Source: Bacillus aquiflavi (lineage in GTDB: Bacteria; Bacillota; Bacilli; Bacillales; Cytobacillaceae). Taken from it: DNA of 64,000 nucleotides. Within the stretch, counting starts at the first letter, position 1. Each line of letters begins with the position of its first letter. The position numbers and the translations under genes were made by a program. The notes below the pieces were generated by a model, which saw only the letters and a list, made by a program, of their open reading frames with translations, was not told the DNA's origin and made no database searches. The DNA lies in NCBI RefSeq assembly GCF_019915265.1, contig NZ_CP082780.1, positions 992,001 through 1,056,000 of the forward strand, in the 5' to 3' direction. This document shows, one piece after another, positions 31,625 to 41,537 of the stretch.

Positions 31625-32591
31625 ATTGAACTGTGACAGGAGCCGGTTTTTTGTTATCTTCATGTACTTGCTTATTCACTAAGGCAAGCTCATTTTTTTT
31701 ACTGCGTGAAGCTAACAAAATAAAGTAGCTTAACACTCCAAAAAGACAGGCAATAAAGAAAGCGTGTGCCAAAGCTATATATAAGTTAAGTCTCGACATC
31801 ACAACTAAAGCACCAGCAGCAACTTGAAGTGATACTAGAACAAAGGCGATAATCCATCCGATATAAACTACTTTTTGATGTTGATAATTTTTGATTGCTA
31901 ATAACATGATATAGCCTATCCAAATAAAGATTAATCCCGCTGCAAAACGATGCCCCATTTGCACCCACTTATATAAATTTTGTGGGAGAGAAATAAGTGA
32001 ATTCACACAAAATGGCCAATCAGGACATACAAGGCTTGCATCAATATGGCGAACAAGAGCACCTGTGTAAATGACGATGTAGCTATATACAGTAACACCA
32101 ATAATGTGATTTCGCATTTTGCTATCAATGACAACTTTTTCAGCCTCAAATTTTTTATCTACTTCAAAAATAAGTAAAGTTAATAAAAAGATTGCCGCAA
32201 AAGAGATAAGGGATATCCCGAAATGGAGAGCTAAGACAAAATCTGATTGTCCCCAAATAACTGCTGCGGCTCCTATCAAACCTTGTAAGACGAGGAATGA
32301 AAAGGATAAGATCGATAAAAACTTAGTTTCCCTAATATGACCGATAGCTTTCCAAGACCAGATTGATAAGATAAGAACCATAATTCCAACAGTGCCGGAG
32401 ACGAGTCTGTGTGCCAGCTCGATAATAAGTTCAGGAGTAATCTCGCTTGGTATTAATTCGTCGTTACATAAGGGCCAAGATGTGCCACAGCCCATTCCGG
32501 AGTCAGTTTTTGTAACTAATGCTCCGCCGAGCAAAATAATCAACATTCCCAATGTTGTAAGCACGGCAAACCATTTAAGAGATCTTCGCAA
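31623..32591 (-). CDS. ctaA: Heme A synthase
   Basis: Membrane oxygenase converting heme O to heme A for the aa3/caa3 oxidases. 322 aa, eight membrane helices in two four-helix halves. Features: [20 protein letters not shown] (paired Cys, Q-side loop), [12 protein letters not shown] and the second-half [11 protein letters not shown] with conserved heme-ligand histidines, and a second Cys pair around [15 protein letters not shown] start at 32591 with AAGGTGA. Divergent from ctaB, as in B. subtilis. The hydrophilic C-terminal tail is slightly extended. Confidence 0.95.
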   Translation of the reverse strand: MRRSLKWFAVLTTLGMLIILLGGALVTKTDSGMGCGTSWPLCNDELIPSEITPELIIELAHRLVSGTVGIMVLILSIWSWKAIGHIRETKFLSILSFSFLVLQGLIGAAAVIWGQSDFVLALHFGISLISFAAIFLLTLLIFEVDKKFEAEKVVIDSKMRNHIIGVTVYSYIVIYTGALVRHIDASLVCPDWPFCVNSLISLPQNLYKWVQMGHRFAAGLIFIWIGYIMLLAIKNYQHQKVVYIGWIIAFVLVSLQVAAGALVVMSRLNLYIALAHAFFIACLFGVLSYFILLASRSKKNELALVNKQVHEDNKKPAPVTVQ

Positions 32592-33221
32592 CTAATTCAC
32601 CTTCTTAAAATAAAAGTTCATAAAATAAATTGATAGGTACGATAATGAAAAAAAAAATATAATCGACATCATTCCTAATATAACGAATGTATATTATTTT
32701 TACCAAGACATTGCTTACTAAACAACTATCTATTGATCGTACACAAAAAGAGACGTTTTTACAACGTTTAATAAATTATCACATTTATTATAGTGGAAAA
32801 GGTTGAAACTTGAAAAGGAGTCTGCTAGAACTAAATAAGAGGCTTATTTTTAAGAAAGGTCCAGCAATTAATTCGAAGCTATCGATAACTCCTTCATAGT
32901 AGTATTATGAATTGAAAATGTCATTTCTAGAATACTTAAAGACACTTCGACACAAATTATTCAAATATTATTCGAAAAAGGTTCACAAAAAATAATAAAA
33001 GTGTGATTTAATATACAGAAGAAATGATTTATTTTTGCCTGAGAATATGATACAACATAATTATATAGGCAAGCGCTTTTTTTGTGAAATTGTTAAGAAG
33101 TTTTTGTGTAATTTGCCTTCGTTGATTTATCACAAATATAGCAAAGATGCGATGAATGCTTTATAGTAGTTGTTGAATACAGACAGCTGTATTTGGGATA
33201 AGGAAGAAGGGAGGAGAATCT
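32592..33221. promoter_or_regulatory. Divergent ctaA-ctaB control region with ResD-like boxes
   Basis: 630 bp with no gene. ResD-type boxes (consensus TTTGTGAAT): TTTGTGAAA at 33081-33089, TTTGTGTAA at 33103-33111 (22 bp apart, two helical turns), reverse-strand TTTGTGATAA at 33127-33136, and reverse-strand TTTGTGAAC at 32981-32989. A partly cre-like GCAAGCGCTTTTTT overlaps the first. In B. subtilis ResD activates ctaA/ctaB and CcpA represses ctaB-F. Site calls are by eye. Confidence 0.5.
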
Positions 33222-34157
33222 ATGTCGAATTCCAAGGTAGGAGAAGTAGCCATTGCGGACAATGGAAAGACGCTTCAAGATAGTATAAAAAAAACAACTG
33301 CTTGGAAAGATTTTTTAGCAATAATTAAGATTGGAATTGTAAATTCTAACTTAATTACTACATTTACTGGTATATGGTTAGCGCTGCATTTTACTGGTCA
33401 AAGCTTTTTAACTAATTTAGATATAGTTTTTGCTACTTTGATTGGTTCATCCTTGATTATTGCTGGATCATGCAGTCTCAATAATTATATAGATAGAGAT
33501 ATTGATCATTTAATGACGAGGACAAAAGACAGGCCGACTGTTACTGGAAAGGTAAATCCTAAACGGGTTCTTTTACTGGGAGTCATCCTTGTTTTAGTCG
33601 GAATGGCATTTTTAATGCTCACAACTTTGACTGCAGCAGTGATTGGATTAATTGGGATTTTCAGCTATGTTGTCTTATATTCAATGTGGTCAAAACGCCA
33701 ATTAGTATCAAATACTGTTATCGGGAGTCTTTCAGGCGCTGTCCCACCTTTAATAGGTTGGGCTGCAATTGATGGGGATCTGCATATAATGGCTTGGTTT
33801 TTATTTTTAGTTATGTTTATTTGGCAACCTCCTCATTTTTATGCACTTGCAATGAGACGCGTGGAAGAATATCGAGCTGCTAACATTCCAATGTTGCCAG
33901 TCGTTAAAGGATTTAAAGTAACAAAAAGGCATATTAACCTTTGGGTAACAGCACTATTACCTTTACCATTTTTTCTTTTATCACTAGGTATTCCATTTGT
34001 AATTCTAGCAACTGCACTAAATATTGGGTGGCTAGCTCTCGGATTAACAGGCTACAAAATGAAAGATGATATAAAATGGGCAAAGCTCATGTTTGTATAT
34101 TCATTGAATTATATGACCATTATGTTTGTAGCAATGGTGATCGTAACACTTGTTTAA
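33222..34157 (+). CDS. ctaB: Protoheme IX farnesyltransferase (heme O synthase)
   Basis: UbiA-family prenyltransferase attaching farnesyl to heme B. 311 aa, about nine membrane helices. The first Asp-rich motif is [19 protein letters not shown]; the second region is [39 protein letters not shown] is a CtaB signature. ATG with GGGAGGAG upstream. Its product feeds CtaA and thereby the oxidase encoded immediately downstream. Confidence 0.96.
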   Translation: MSNSKVGEVAIADNGKTLQDSIKKTTAWKDFLAIIKIGIVNSNLITTFTGIWLALHFTGQSFLTNLDIVFATLIGSSLIIAGSCSLNNYIDRDIDHLMTRTKDRPTVTGKVNPKRVLLLGVILVLVGMAFLMLTTLTAAVIGLIGIFSYVVLYSMWSKRQLVSNTVIGSLSGAVPPLIGWAAIDGDLHIMAWFLFLVMFIWQPPHFYALAMRRVEEYRAANIPMLPVVKGFKVTKRHINLWVTALLPLPFFLLSLGIPFVILATALNIGWLALGLTGYKMKDDIKWAKLMFVYSLNYMTIMFVAMVIVTLV

Positions 34158-34339
34158 TTTTCGAAATTCTTTCTTTACACTAATCACAATTGATTAGGGC
34201 TGGAAAAATGAATAGCTGATTAAAAGTTGCTAAGCCGTTTCAGTTATTCTTTTTCTGAAAGAATTTATGATAAAAGGAAATTATTTTATCCTTATTCAAT
34301 CAAACAGAATTTTTCACGAAAGAGGGGTTTGATTAAGCT

Positions 34340-35416
34340 ATGAAAAGGCTTACGAAATGGCGTCTTGTCTCATTATTTGCGATAATGACGCTCATACTTT
34401 CCGGCTGTGGCGAACCGTTTTTATCAGCGTTAAGACCAGCTGGAGAAGTTGCTCAAGAACAGTACGAATTAATGCTATTAAGCACAACAATTATGGTATC
34501 TGTTATTCTTGTAGTGACAATTATCTTTATTTATGTAGTAATTCGCTTCCGTCGGAAAAAAGGGGAAGAAAATAAAATCCCTAAGCAAATTGAAGGAAGC
34601 CACAAGCTTGAAGTAATATGGACAGTTATTCCTATTCTTTTATTACTTGTCCTTGCGTTTCCAACAGTCGCTTTAACATTTAAGCAGGCTGATGTGTCAC
34701 CAATGGATAAATTAAATGAAGATGGTACAAGAGATGCACTTGTAGTAAATGTCCGTGCAAACTTATATTGGTGGGAATTTGAATACCCTGATCATGGAGT
34801 AATGACAGGTCAAGAGCTAGTTGTTCCTACTGATGAAAAAGTATATTTTAATCTAATTTCATCTGATATTAAACATTCATTTTGGATTCCAGCTGCAGGT
34901 GGTAAATTAGATACAAACGTCGAAAACGTAAACCAATTTTATCTTATTTTTGATGATGATAAAGCAAATGAAGCAGGAAACCTATTCTATGGAAAGTGTG
35001 CTGAACTTTGTGGACCATCTCATGCTTTAATGGACTTTAAAGTAAAAGCAGTTTCACGTGATAAATTTGACAAATGGATTGCTGACATGGAAGGTGCGGG
35101 AGAGCCAGAGCCAGAAACTGAATTAGCTCAAGCTGGTGAAGAAATCTTTAACCAAAGCTGTATCGGTTGTCACGCAGTAACACCTCAGGACCCTAAGCCA
35201 GCCGAAGCACGTTTAGGTCCAAACTTAGCAACATTTGGAGAAAGATCTCGCATTGCTGGTATTTTAGAACATAACGAAGAAGAATTAAGAGACTGGTTAA
35301 AAGATCCAGAAACACACAAGCCAGGTAACTTAATGACAGGAAAATACCCTGAACTTAAAGATAATGAGCTTGATGCCTTAGTAGAATATTTAATGGGGCT
35401 AAAAGTAGAGAAATAA
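34340..35416 (+). CDS. ctaC: Cytochrome caa3 oxidase subunit II with fused cytochrome c domain
   Basis: 358-aa lipoprotein: lipobox LSGC (about 22), two membrane helices (about 45-70 and 90-113), the CuA cupredoxin domain with YGKCAELCGPSHALMDF and the upstream ligand histidine in DIKHSFWIPA, then a C-terminal cytochrome c with CIGCH (CxxCH) and axial Met in LMTGKYPEL. This fusion defines caa3 oxidases, which take electrons from cytochrome c on the outer face. ctaD follows after 30 bp. Confidence 0.96.
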   Translation: MKRLTKWRLVSLFAIMTLILSGCGEPFLSALRPAGEVAQEQYELMLLSTTIMVSVILVVTIIFIYVVIRFRRKKGEENKIPKQIEGSHKLEVIWTVIPILLLLVLAFPTVALTFKQADVSPMDKLNEDGTRDALVVNVRANLYWWEFEYPDHGVMTGQELVVPTDEKVYFNLISSDIKHSFWIPAAGGKLDTNVENVNQFYLIFDDDKANEAGNLFYGKCAELCGPSHALMDFKVKAVSRDKFDKWIADMEGAGEPEPETELAQAGEEIFNQSCIGCHAVTPQDPKPAEARLGPNLATFGERSRIAGILEHNEEELRDWLKDPETHKPGNLMTGKYPELKDNELDALVEYLMGLKVEK

Positions 35417-35446
35417 GGGGAATAGTTTATAAAGGGAGGTAAAATC

Positions 35447-37315
35447 GTGAGTAGCTATGCTCAGAAAAAAGGCTTTGGCGCAACCATTTGGGACTATTTA
35501 ACAACGGTTGACCATAAAAAAATCGCCATCCTTTATCTAATCGCTGGTGGGCTCTTCTTTATCATGGGTGGTATTGAAGCATTGATTATTCGTATTCAGC
35601 TTGCAATACCAAACAATGATTTTGTGAGTGCCGGATTATTTAATGAAATTTTAACGATGCACGGTACAACAATGATTTTCTTGGCAGCTATGCCGCTCTT
35701 ATTGGCATTTATGAACGCTATTATGCCTCTGCAAATTGGTGCAAGAGACGTTGCGTTCCCATTCCTAAATAGTTTAGGATTTTGGATGTTTTTCTTAGGA
35801 GGATTATTTTTAAATCTTTCCTGGTTTTTAGGCGGAGCTCCAGATGCAGGCTGGACTTCCTATGCATCTCTTTCAATGGCTTCTGAAGGGCATGGAATTG
35901 ATTTCTATGTGTTAGGTTTGCAAATATCCGGGGGCGGAACGCTAATAGGGGGAATTAACTTTCTAGCAACCATTATTACAATGCGTGCTCCGGGAATGAC
36001 TTTCATGCGTATGCCGATGTTCACATGGACAACATTTGTTACATCTGCACTCATTTTATTTGCATTCCCGCCGCTGACAATTGGACTATTTTTACTAATG
36101 TTTGATCGCTTATTTGGCGCTAATTTCTTTGATGTAGCAATGGGTGGTAACACGATTATTTATGAGCACTTCTTCTGGATTTTTGGTCACCCCGAAGTTT
36201 ATATTTTAATATTACCGTCATTCGGTATTTTCTCTGAGATTTTTTCAACTTTCTCAAGAAAACGCTTGTTCGGTTATTCGTCAATGGTTTTTGCAACAAT
36301 GTTAATTGGTTTCTTAGGATTCATGGTTTGGGCTCACCATATGTTTACGACTGGTTTAGGTCCAATTGCAAACGCAATTTTCGCAGTTGCAACAATGGCG
36401 ATTGCAGTTCCAACTGGTATTAAAATCTTTAACTGGTTATTTACGATGTGGGGCGGAAGTATTAAATTTACAACACCGATGTTATATGCCGTTGCCTTTA
36501 TCCCATCTTTCGTAATGGGTGGAGTAACCGGTGTCATGCAGGCAGCAGCTCCAGCTGACTACCAGTATCACGATTCATACTTTATTGTTGCTCACTTCCA
36601 CTACGTTATTGTAGGTGGGGTTGTATTAGCATTATTAGCAGCAACTCATTACTATTGGCCAAAAATGTTTGGAACAATGTTAAGTGAAGCTTTAGGAAAA
36701 ATTACTTTCGTATTATTCCTCATTGGCTTCCATATGACGTTCTTTGTTCAACATTTCCTTGGATTAATGGGAATGCCGCGTCGTATTTTTACGTTCTTAC
36801 CAGATCAAGGACTTGATACTGGAAACTTTGTCAGTTCAATCGGGGCAATGTTAATGGGTGTAGCTGTCCTTATCTTATTAATAAATATTGTTATTACTAG
36901 CGTGAAAAATGAAAAGGTTGGTAACGATCCGTGGGGAGACGGTCGTACGTTAGAATGGGCTGTATCGTCACCTGCGCCGTACTATAACTTTAAACAAACT
37001 CCGTTAGTTCGTGGGTTAGATGCATATTGGCTTGAAAAAATGGATGGAAAGAAGGAGTTAACTCCTGCTGAGCCACTTGGAGATATTCATATGCCGAATT
37101 CTTCAATTCTTCCATTTATGATTTCACTCGGTTTATTTATCGCTGCATTTGGTGCAATGTATCGTGTAGATGATAAGGCTTGGGCGTTGCCTGTATTAAT
37201 CATCGGTCTACTGATTACTTTCGGTTCTATGGTTGTTCGCTCTGTTAAAGATGATCACGGATACCATATTCCTAAAGAAGAATTAATTGATGAAGATAAG
37301 GGAGGGAAGGCATAA
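35447..37315 (+). CDS. ctaD: Cytochrome caa3 oxidase subunit I
   Basis: 622-aa catalytic subunit binding heme a and the heme a3-CuB centre and pumping protons. Key motifs: LTMHGTTMIFLAAMP (heme a His), WIFGHPEVYILILPSFG (CuB His and cross-linked Tyr), WAHHMFTTG (CuB His pair) and HFHYVIVGG (heme ligands). GTG start, AGGGAGG upstream. Twelve-plus helices. Last codon overlaps the ctaE start by one base (TAATG). Confidence 0.97.
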   Translation: MSSYAQKKGFGATIWDYLTTVDHKKIAILYLIAGGLFFIMGGIEALIIRIQLAIPNNDFVSAGLFNEILTMHGTTMIFLAAMPLLLAFMNAIMPLQIGARDVAFPFLNSLGFWMFFLGGLFLNLSWFLGGAPDAGWTSYASLSMASEGHGIDFYVLGLQISGGGTLIGGINFLATIITMRAPGMTFMRMPMFTWTTFVTSALILFAFPPLTIGLFLLMFDRLFGANFFDVAMGGNTIIYEHFFWIFGHPEVYILILPSFGIFSEIFSTFSRKRLFGYSSMVFATMLIGFLGFMVWAHHMFTTGLGPIANAIFAVATMAIAVPTGIKIFNWLFTMWGGSIKFTTPMLYAVAFIPSFVMGGVTGVMQAAAPADYQYHDSYFIVAHFHYVIVGGVVLALLAATHYYWPKMFGTMLSEALGKITFVLFLIGFHMTFFVQHFLGLMGMPRRIFTFLPDQGLDTGNFVSSIGAMLMGVAVLILLINIVITSVKNEKVGNDPWGDGRTLEWAVSSPAPYYNFKQTPLVRGLDAYWLEKMDGKKELTPAEPLGDIHMPNSSILPFMISLGLFIAAFGAMYRVDDKAWALPVLIIGLLITFGSMVVRSVKDDHGYHIPKEELIDEDKGGKA

Positions 37316-37944
37316 TGCACGTAGAAGAAAAATTCACTGCTGAAACTTGGCCTGCCTCGCCTGAGAGAGCGACCCTCGAAGGGAAAAATAAATTTATTGG
37401 TTTTTGGTTATTCTTAGGGGGAGAGACGGTTCTATTTGCCTCTCTCTTCGCAACATACCTTGCTTTAAAAGATTCAGTGCCTGATTCATCTCATGCACTT
37501 GCGAAGGATTTATTTAGTTTACCGCTAATCTTTTTAGCAACGATGATTCTTTTAACTAGTTCTTTAACAAGTGTGTATGCGATGTACCATATGAAAAATT
37601 TCAACTTCAAGAAAATGCAGTTATGGTTAGGTATTACCGTCCTTCTTGGATTTGGATTTTTAATCTTAGAAATGTATGAATTTTATCATTATGTGACAGA
37701 GTACAGTCATAAATTTACTAGTAGTGCATTCGGTTCTGCGTTTTACACATTAGTAGGTTTTCACGGTTTCCACGTTGCTGTTGGTTTAGTCTGGATTACG
37801 GCTTTAATTTTCCGTAATTCTAAACGTGGTTTGAACTTATACAACGCACCGAAATATTATGTTGCAAGCCTTTATTGGCACTTCATTGACGTTGTGTGGG
37901 TATTTATCTTCACAGTCGTATATTTAATGGGATTGGTGGGATAA
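37315..37944 (+). CDS. ctaE: Cytochrome caa3 oxidase subunit III
   Basis: 209 aa with five membrane helices. Subunit III signatures: GFWLFLGGETVLFASLFATY (with the buried Glu), GFHGFHVAVGLVWI and the C-terminal YWHFIDVVWVFIFTVVYLMG. Stabilises the proton uptake path of subunit I. Translationally coupled to ctaD through a 1-bp overlap; ctaF follows after 4 bp. Confidence 0.96.
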   Translation: MHVEEKFTAETWPASPERATLEGKNKFIGFWLFLGGETVLFASLFATYLALKDSVPDSSHALAKDLFSLPLIFLATMILLTSSLTSVYAMYHMKNFNFKKMQLWLGITVLLGFGFLILEMYEFYHYVTEYSHKFTSSAFGSAFYTLVGFHGFHVAVGLVWITALIFRNSKRGLNLYNAPKYYVASLYWHFIDVVWVFIFTVVYLMGLVG

Positions 37945-37948
37945 AATA

Positions 37949-38281
37949 ATGACGAATGAACAAACAAATGGTAATCCAAGAATTGATTACGAATATCGAC
38001 GGAAAAAGAACTTTGAAGAAATGAAATACCAAATAATTTCATTTTCATTAATGATATTTTTAACACTTGTTGCATTTTTTGCTGTAGGCTACGATGGTTT
38101 TTCTAACTGGTTTACGGTGCCGTTCATCCTTTTACTAGCTTGTGTTCAAGTTGGTTTTCAATTGTACTACTTTATGCACATGAGTCATAAAGGGCATGAA
38201 CTACCTGCACTGTTCCTCTATTCAGGGGTTCTCATAGCATTTGTAACAGTATGGGCATTTTTAACAATTATTTGGTGGTAA
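37949..38281 (+). CDS. ctaF: Cytochrome caa3 oxidase subunit IV
   Basis: 110 aa; charged N-terminus (DYEYRRKKNFEEMKYQ), then three membrane helices, with VQVGFQLYYFMHMSHKGHE typical of the COX4/CtaF type. Small accessory subunit. Last gene of ctaCDEF; a terminator follows, separating ctaG. Confidence 0.92.
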   Translation: MTNEQTNGNPRIDYEYRRKKNFEEMKYQIISFSLMIFLTLVAFFAVGYDGFSNWFTVPFILLLACVQVGFQLYYFMHMSHKGHELPALFLYSGVLIAFVTVWAFLTIIWW

Positions 38282-38286
38282 AAAGG

Positions 38287-38318
38287 GAAAATCGGCTTTT
38301 GTGGCCGATTTTCTTTTT
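38287..38318 (+). terminator. Terminator of the ctaCDEF operon
   Basis: GAAAATCGGC / GCCGATTTTC hairpin followed by TTTTT. Confidence 0.85.
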
Positions 38319-38427
38319 CCAATATTCACATGTTTGTGTTAGGCTGTTTATTTGCCGAATCTCTGAAGCAAGGATATTTTTTTAATTAAGGTTGATATGT
38401 TTTAAATAGTAATGAGGTGGTAAACCA

Positions 38428-39357
38428 ATGCTTACATTGGATATTTTCGGCTTTCGGGCACTATGGAGCCCTTATTTTTTAATAGCGCTTATTTTGATAT
38501 TGGTTGGTTACTTTTTAATTACTGTAAAGTTTCGCACTCGATTTGCATCTAGTGAACCTTTAACGAAAAAGCAAGCAATATTTTTTTCGGTTGGGATTGC
38601 CCTCCTTTATACAATTAAAGGTTCACCCATTGATTTACTAGGACATATTACTTTTTATACACATATGATCCAAATGGCTTTTCTTTATTTAATTATTCCG
38701 CCTATTATAATTGTTGGAATACCACAATGGATTTGGCGTGCAATTATTAATGCACCAGTAATAAAGCATATTTTTAAATTTTTTACGAAACCCATTATTG
38801 CGTTAATTTTATTTAATGGATTTTTCTCTCTCTATCATATTCCGTTAGTTTTTGATGTTATTAAAACGGATTTTTTCCTGCATGCACTTTATACGGGTTT
38901 CTTATTTATTATGTCCGGTTTTATGTGGTGGCCGTTAATTAACCAATTGCCAGAACAACAAACATTAAGTGGACTAAAAAAAGTTGGTTATATTTTTGCT
39001 GATGGTGTTCTATTAACTCCAGCATGTGCATTAATCATTTTTAATGAGGTTCCGATGTATGTAACGTTTTCTGATCCTCAGGCTTGGGCACAGGCATTGG
39101 AGCTTTGTGTACCTGCTAGTACATTAGCCGGTCTTACTTTAAGTGGACCAGAGATGTTTACTACAATGTCTCTATTAGAAGATCAAAGATTAGGCGGTGT
39201 CCTAATGAAAGTTATTCAAGAAGTAGTTTATGGAACGATCTTAGCCAAAGTATTTTTCGCTTGGTACCAGGAAGAACAAGAACAAGCTTTGGAAGTGGAA
39301 ATGGAAGTAAAAATGAAAATGAAGGAAGCAGAACTAAATCCACAGCCTGTCGAATAA
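38428..39357 (+). CDS. ctaG: Cytochrome c oxidase assembly factor CtaG (caa3_CtaG family)
   Basis: 309-aa polytopic membrane protein (about seven helices) needed for CuB assembly/activity of caa3 oxidase in Bacillus. Family features: HITFYTHMIQMAFLYLIIPP and FMWWPLINQLPEQQ. ATG with TGAGGTGG upstream. The C-terminal tail is a Glu/Lys/Met repeat (EVEMEVKMKMKEAE), unlike the body and probably disordered. It has its own promoter region after the ctaF terminator. Confidence 0.92.
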   Translation: MLTLDIFGFRALWSPYFLIALILILVGYFLITVKFRTRFASSEPLTKKQAIFFSVGIALLYTIKGSPIDLLGHITFYTHMIQMAFLYLIIPPIIIVGIPQWIWRAIINAPVIKHIFKFFTKPIIALILFNGFFSLYHIPLVFDVIKTDFFLHALYTGFLFIMSGFMWWPLINQLPEQQTLSGLKKVGYIFADGVLLTPACALIIFNEVPMYVTFSDPQAWAQALELCVPASTLAGLTLSGPEMFTTMSLLEDQRLGGVLMKVIQEVVYGTILAKVFFAWYQEEQEQALEVEMEVKMKMKEAELNPQPVE

Positions 39358-39365
39358 TCATTTCA

Positions 39366-39397
39366 ACATCTCCATACCGCTTGGAGATGTTTTTCTT
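39366..39397 (+). terminator. Terminator of ctaG
   Basis: ACATCTCCA / TGGAGATGT stem followed by TTTTCTTTC. Confidence 0.85.
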
Positions 39398-39549
39398 TCA
39401 TAGCTATATGAAGCACGTCAGATTCAAATTTAATTTTGGCCATATATAAAAGTTGTATGACAATTTGCTATGTTTATTGATATTAGTAGGTTTCTCAAAT
39501 ACAATAATAAAGTATTAGTAAAACGAATGAATATAGAGAGGACGTTATT

Positions 39550-40017
39550 ATGAACTTTTCACTACCTTTACTTCCTACGATAAGTACTACTTTTATTGTG
39601 TTAAGTGCAATTACCGTTGCAATCGGTTGGGGGCAAATTCGTAAGCGCAAAATTGAGGCGCATAAAAAGACAATGGTGTTAGCTGCATTATTTGCCTTGA
39701 CTTTTTTTGTCATTTATTTAAGTAGAACAATTTTTATAGGTAATACGGCTTTTGGCGGTCCTGACAATATAAAAATTTATTATACTTTATTTTTAATTTT
39801 TCATGTCTTTTTAGCTACAACTAGTGCTGTTTTTGGTATTGTCACTTTATTCACTGGATATACAAATAAGTTGAAGAAGCATCGAAAGCTTGGCCCGTTT
39901 ACTAGCATTATTTGGTTTTTTACAGCCATTACAGGCGTTGCCGTTTATTTGCTGCTATACGTAATTTACCAAGGGGGAGAGACAACATCCGTTATTAAAG
40001 CAATCCTCGGTTTTTAA
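39550..40017 (+). CDS. DUF420 membrane protein (YozB/CtaM type)
   Basis: 155 aa with four to five membrane helices. DUF420 features: the spaced histidines EAHKKTM, LIFHVFLATTS and KKHRKLGP, plus FVIYLSRTIFIGNTAFGGP. In S. aureus the DUF420 protein CtaM is needed to mature a heme-copper oxidase; the location next to ctaG supports a similar role here, but this is inference. AGAGGACG ribosome site. A dispersed repeat and terminator follow. Confidence 0.85.
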   Translation: MNFSLPLLPTISTTFIVLSAITVAIGWGQIRKRKIEAHKKTMVLAALFALTFFVIYLSRTIFIGNTAFGGPDNIKIYYTLFLIFHVFLATTSAVFGIVTLFTGYTNKLKKHRKLGPFTSIIWFFTAITGVAVYLLLYVIYQGGETTSVIKAILGF

Positions 40018-40074
40018 ATTCATAATTGCAATCCTCGTCTTGCAGGTAAATCTATATTTGTATTCGAATTTTGA

Positions 40075-40199
40075 AAGACTAGAAAACGCTTGACGCTTGA
40101 AATCGAAGCGTCAACAACGTGGCATCAGCGAATAGAACAAAGATGTTAAAGTGTTTAGAGCTAACACAACGAAGTGTAAGCAACGAAAGAAGCAGTCTG
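40075..40199 (+). repeat. Dispersed intergenic repeat element, copy B
   Basis: Begins AAGACTAGAAAACGCTTGAC, contains GCGAATAGAACA and CAACGAAGTGTAAGCAACG, and ends GCAGTCTG, in the order of the consensus. The terminator at 40200-40230 follows with no gap. Confidence 0.7.
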
Positions 40200-40230
40200 A
40201 GTGCTACATATTGATTGTAGCACTTATTTT
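40200..40230 (+). terminator. Terminator abutting repeat copy B
   Basis: AGTGCTAC / GTAGCACT stem, then TTATTTTA. Confidence 0.8.
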
Positions 40231-40280
40231 ATTATGATAGAATCGTGAAGAAAAGATTTGTTAGTCAAAGGAGTGAAGGC

Positions 40281-41453
40281 ATGAAAATAACGAAATTATC
40301 AGAAGAAAATTTTGAAGATTCAATTAACTTATCGATGTACTCATTTCAGTATAAAATCTCTGAAGAACAGATCCGTAAGTTTAAAGAAAAATTGAAGAAT
40401 CAAGATATTTTTGGTATTTACGACGGAAACGATTTAGCAGCAAAGCTTCATATTGTTCCATTCAACATTATTTTTCAAGAGGAAGTATGGGAGATGGGAG
40501 GAGTTGCGGGAGTAGCGACTTACCCCGAATATAGAAGAAAGGGCTATGTTAAAGCGCTTATTTTACATAGCTTAGCATACATGAAACAGAAGGATCAGAT
40601 CATTTCCATGTTACACCCTTTTGATATTTCTTTTTATCGAAAATATGGTTGGGAAGTGTTTTGTGATCGTCGAAAGATTACGATCGAAAAAAAGGATCTG
40701 CAAATGATCGATAGTTCTTCTGGAACAATTAAACGTTATCATAAAGATTCACATCATAAATCAGTTGAAACAATATATAACAGCTTTAGTAAGCGATTTG
40801 CTGGAATGCTTGTCAGAAAAACTGAAATGTGGCTTGATATGGTTTATGGTGATTTGCATGTAGCTGTGACCTATAATGAAGATGGGGAAGGGATAGGATA
40901 TATTTTATATGAAGTGAAAGAACGAGTAATGGAAATTGAAGAAATGGTTTCCTTAAATTATCAGGCTGCAATTAATTTATGGAATTTTATTTGTCAGCAT
41001 GATTCGATGGTTGATAAAGTTCATATTATTACGTCAAACCACGATGCTTTTCCTTATTTTTTAAGACAACCTAAGCAAAAAACGGAAATATCACCGTATG
41101 CGATGGCTAGAATTGTTGATGTAGAAACATGTTTAAGTAAATATCAATTTGTCCATAACGATGCTGATGTGATTCTCCATTTGAAGGATCAATTTGCGCC
41201 ATGGAATAATGGCACGTATTTTATTTCCTCTGGTAAAGTGAAGTTCTATCCATCTGAAAAGAAAGATAGTTGCCTTCATGATCCAAAAAGAGGGATTAGA
41301 TTAACGATAAATGCTTTAACTGCTTTATTATTTGGTTATAAACGACCGTCTGAACTACATGAAATAAATGAATTGATTGGTTCAAAAAAAGAAATTCTTA
41401 CATTGGAAGCTTTGATCCCACGCCATAAACCTTATATTTATGATTTCTTCTAA
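40281..41453 (+). CDS. Eis-like GNAT N-acetyltransferase
   Basis: 390 aa from MKITKLSEENFEDSIN (AAAGGAG 7 nt upstream; the frame is open further up). Tandem GNAT folds: the first holds the acetyl-CoA loop GVATYPEYRRKGYVKALI and HPFDISFYRKYGWEVF; a second GNAT-like half follows, then a C-terminal SCP2-like domain (TINALTALLFGYKRPSEL). This Eis/YfiS-type architecture is found in aminoglycoside and polyamine acetyltransferases, but the substrate here is unknown. Monocistronic. Confidence 0.85.
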   Translation: MKITKLSEENFEDSINLSMYSFQYKISEEQIRKFKEKLKNQDIFGIYDGNDLAAKLHIVPFNIIFQEEVWEMGGVAGVATYPEYRRKGYVKALILHSLAYMKQKDQIISMLHPFDISFYRKYGWEVFCDRRKITIEKKDLQMIDSSSGTIKRYHKDSHHKSVETIYNSFSKRFAGMLVRKTEMWLDMVYGDLHVAVTYNEDGEGIGYILYEVKERVMEIEEMVSLNYQAAINLWNFICQHDSMVDKVHIITSNHDAFPYFLRQPKQKTEISPYAMARIVDVETCLSKYQFVHNDADVILHLKDQFAPWNNGTYFISSGKVKFYPSEKKDSCLHDPKRGIRLTINALTALLFGYKRPSELHEINELIGSKKEILTLEALIPRHKPYIYDFF

Positions 41454-41478
41454 GCTAGCGAATCTTGATCATAAAAAA

Positions 41479-41518
41479 GATTCCTTCCCCCCTAATAAAT
41501 TGCAATGGGGAAGGAATC
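41479..41518. terminator. Terminator between converging genes
   Basis: GATTCCTTCCCC / GGGGAAGGAATC, a 12-bp perfect stem. Confidence 0.8.
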
Positions 41519-41537
41519 GTTCTTACGACACATTCAA

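Noticed and set aside
35905-36153. Antisense ORFs inside ctaD and many other core genes
   Set aside because: They mirror the codon bias of strongly coding sense strands and have no ribosome sites or family resemblance.
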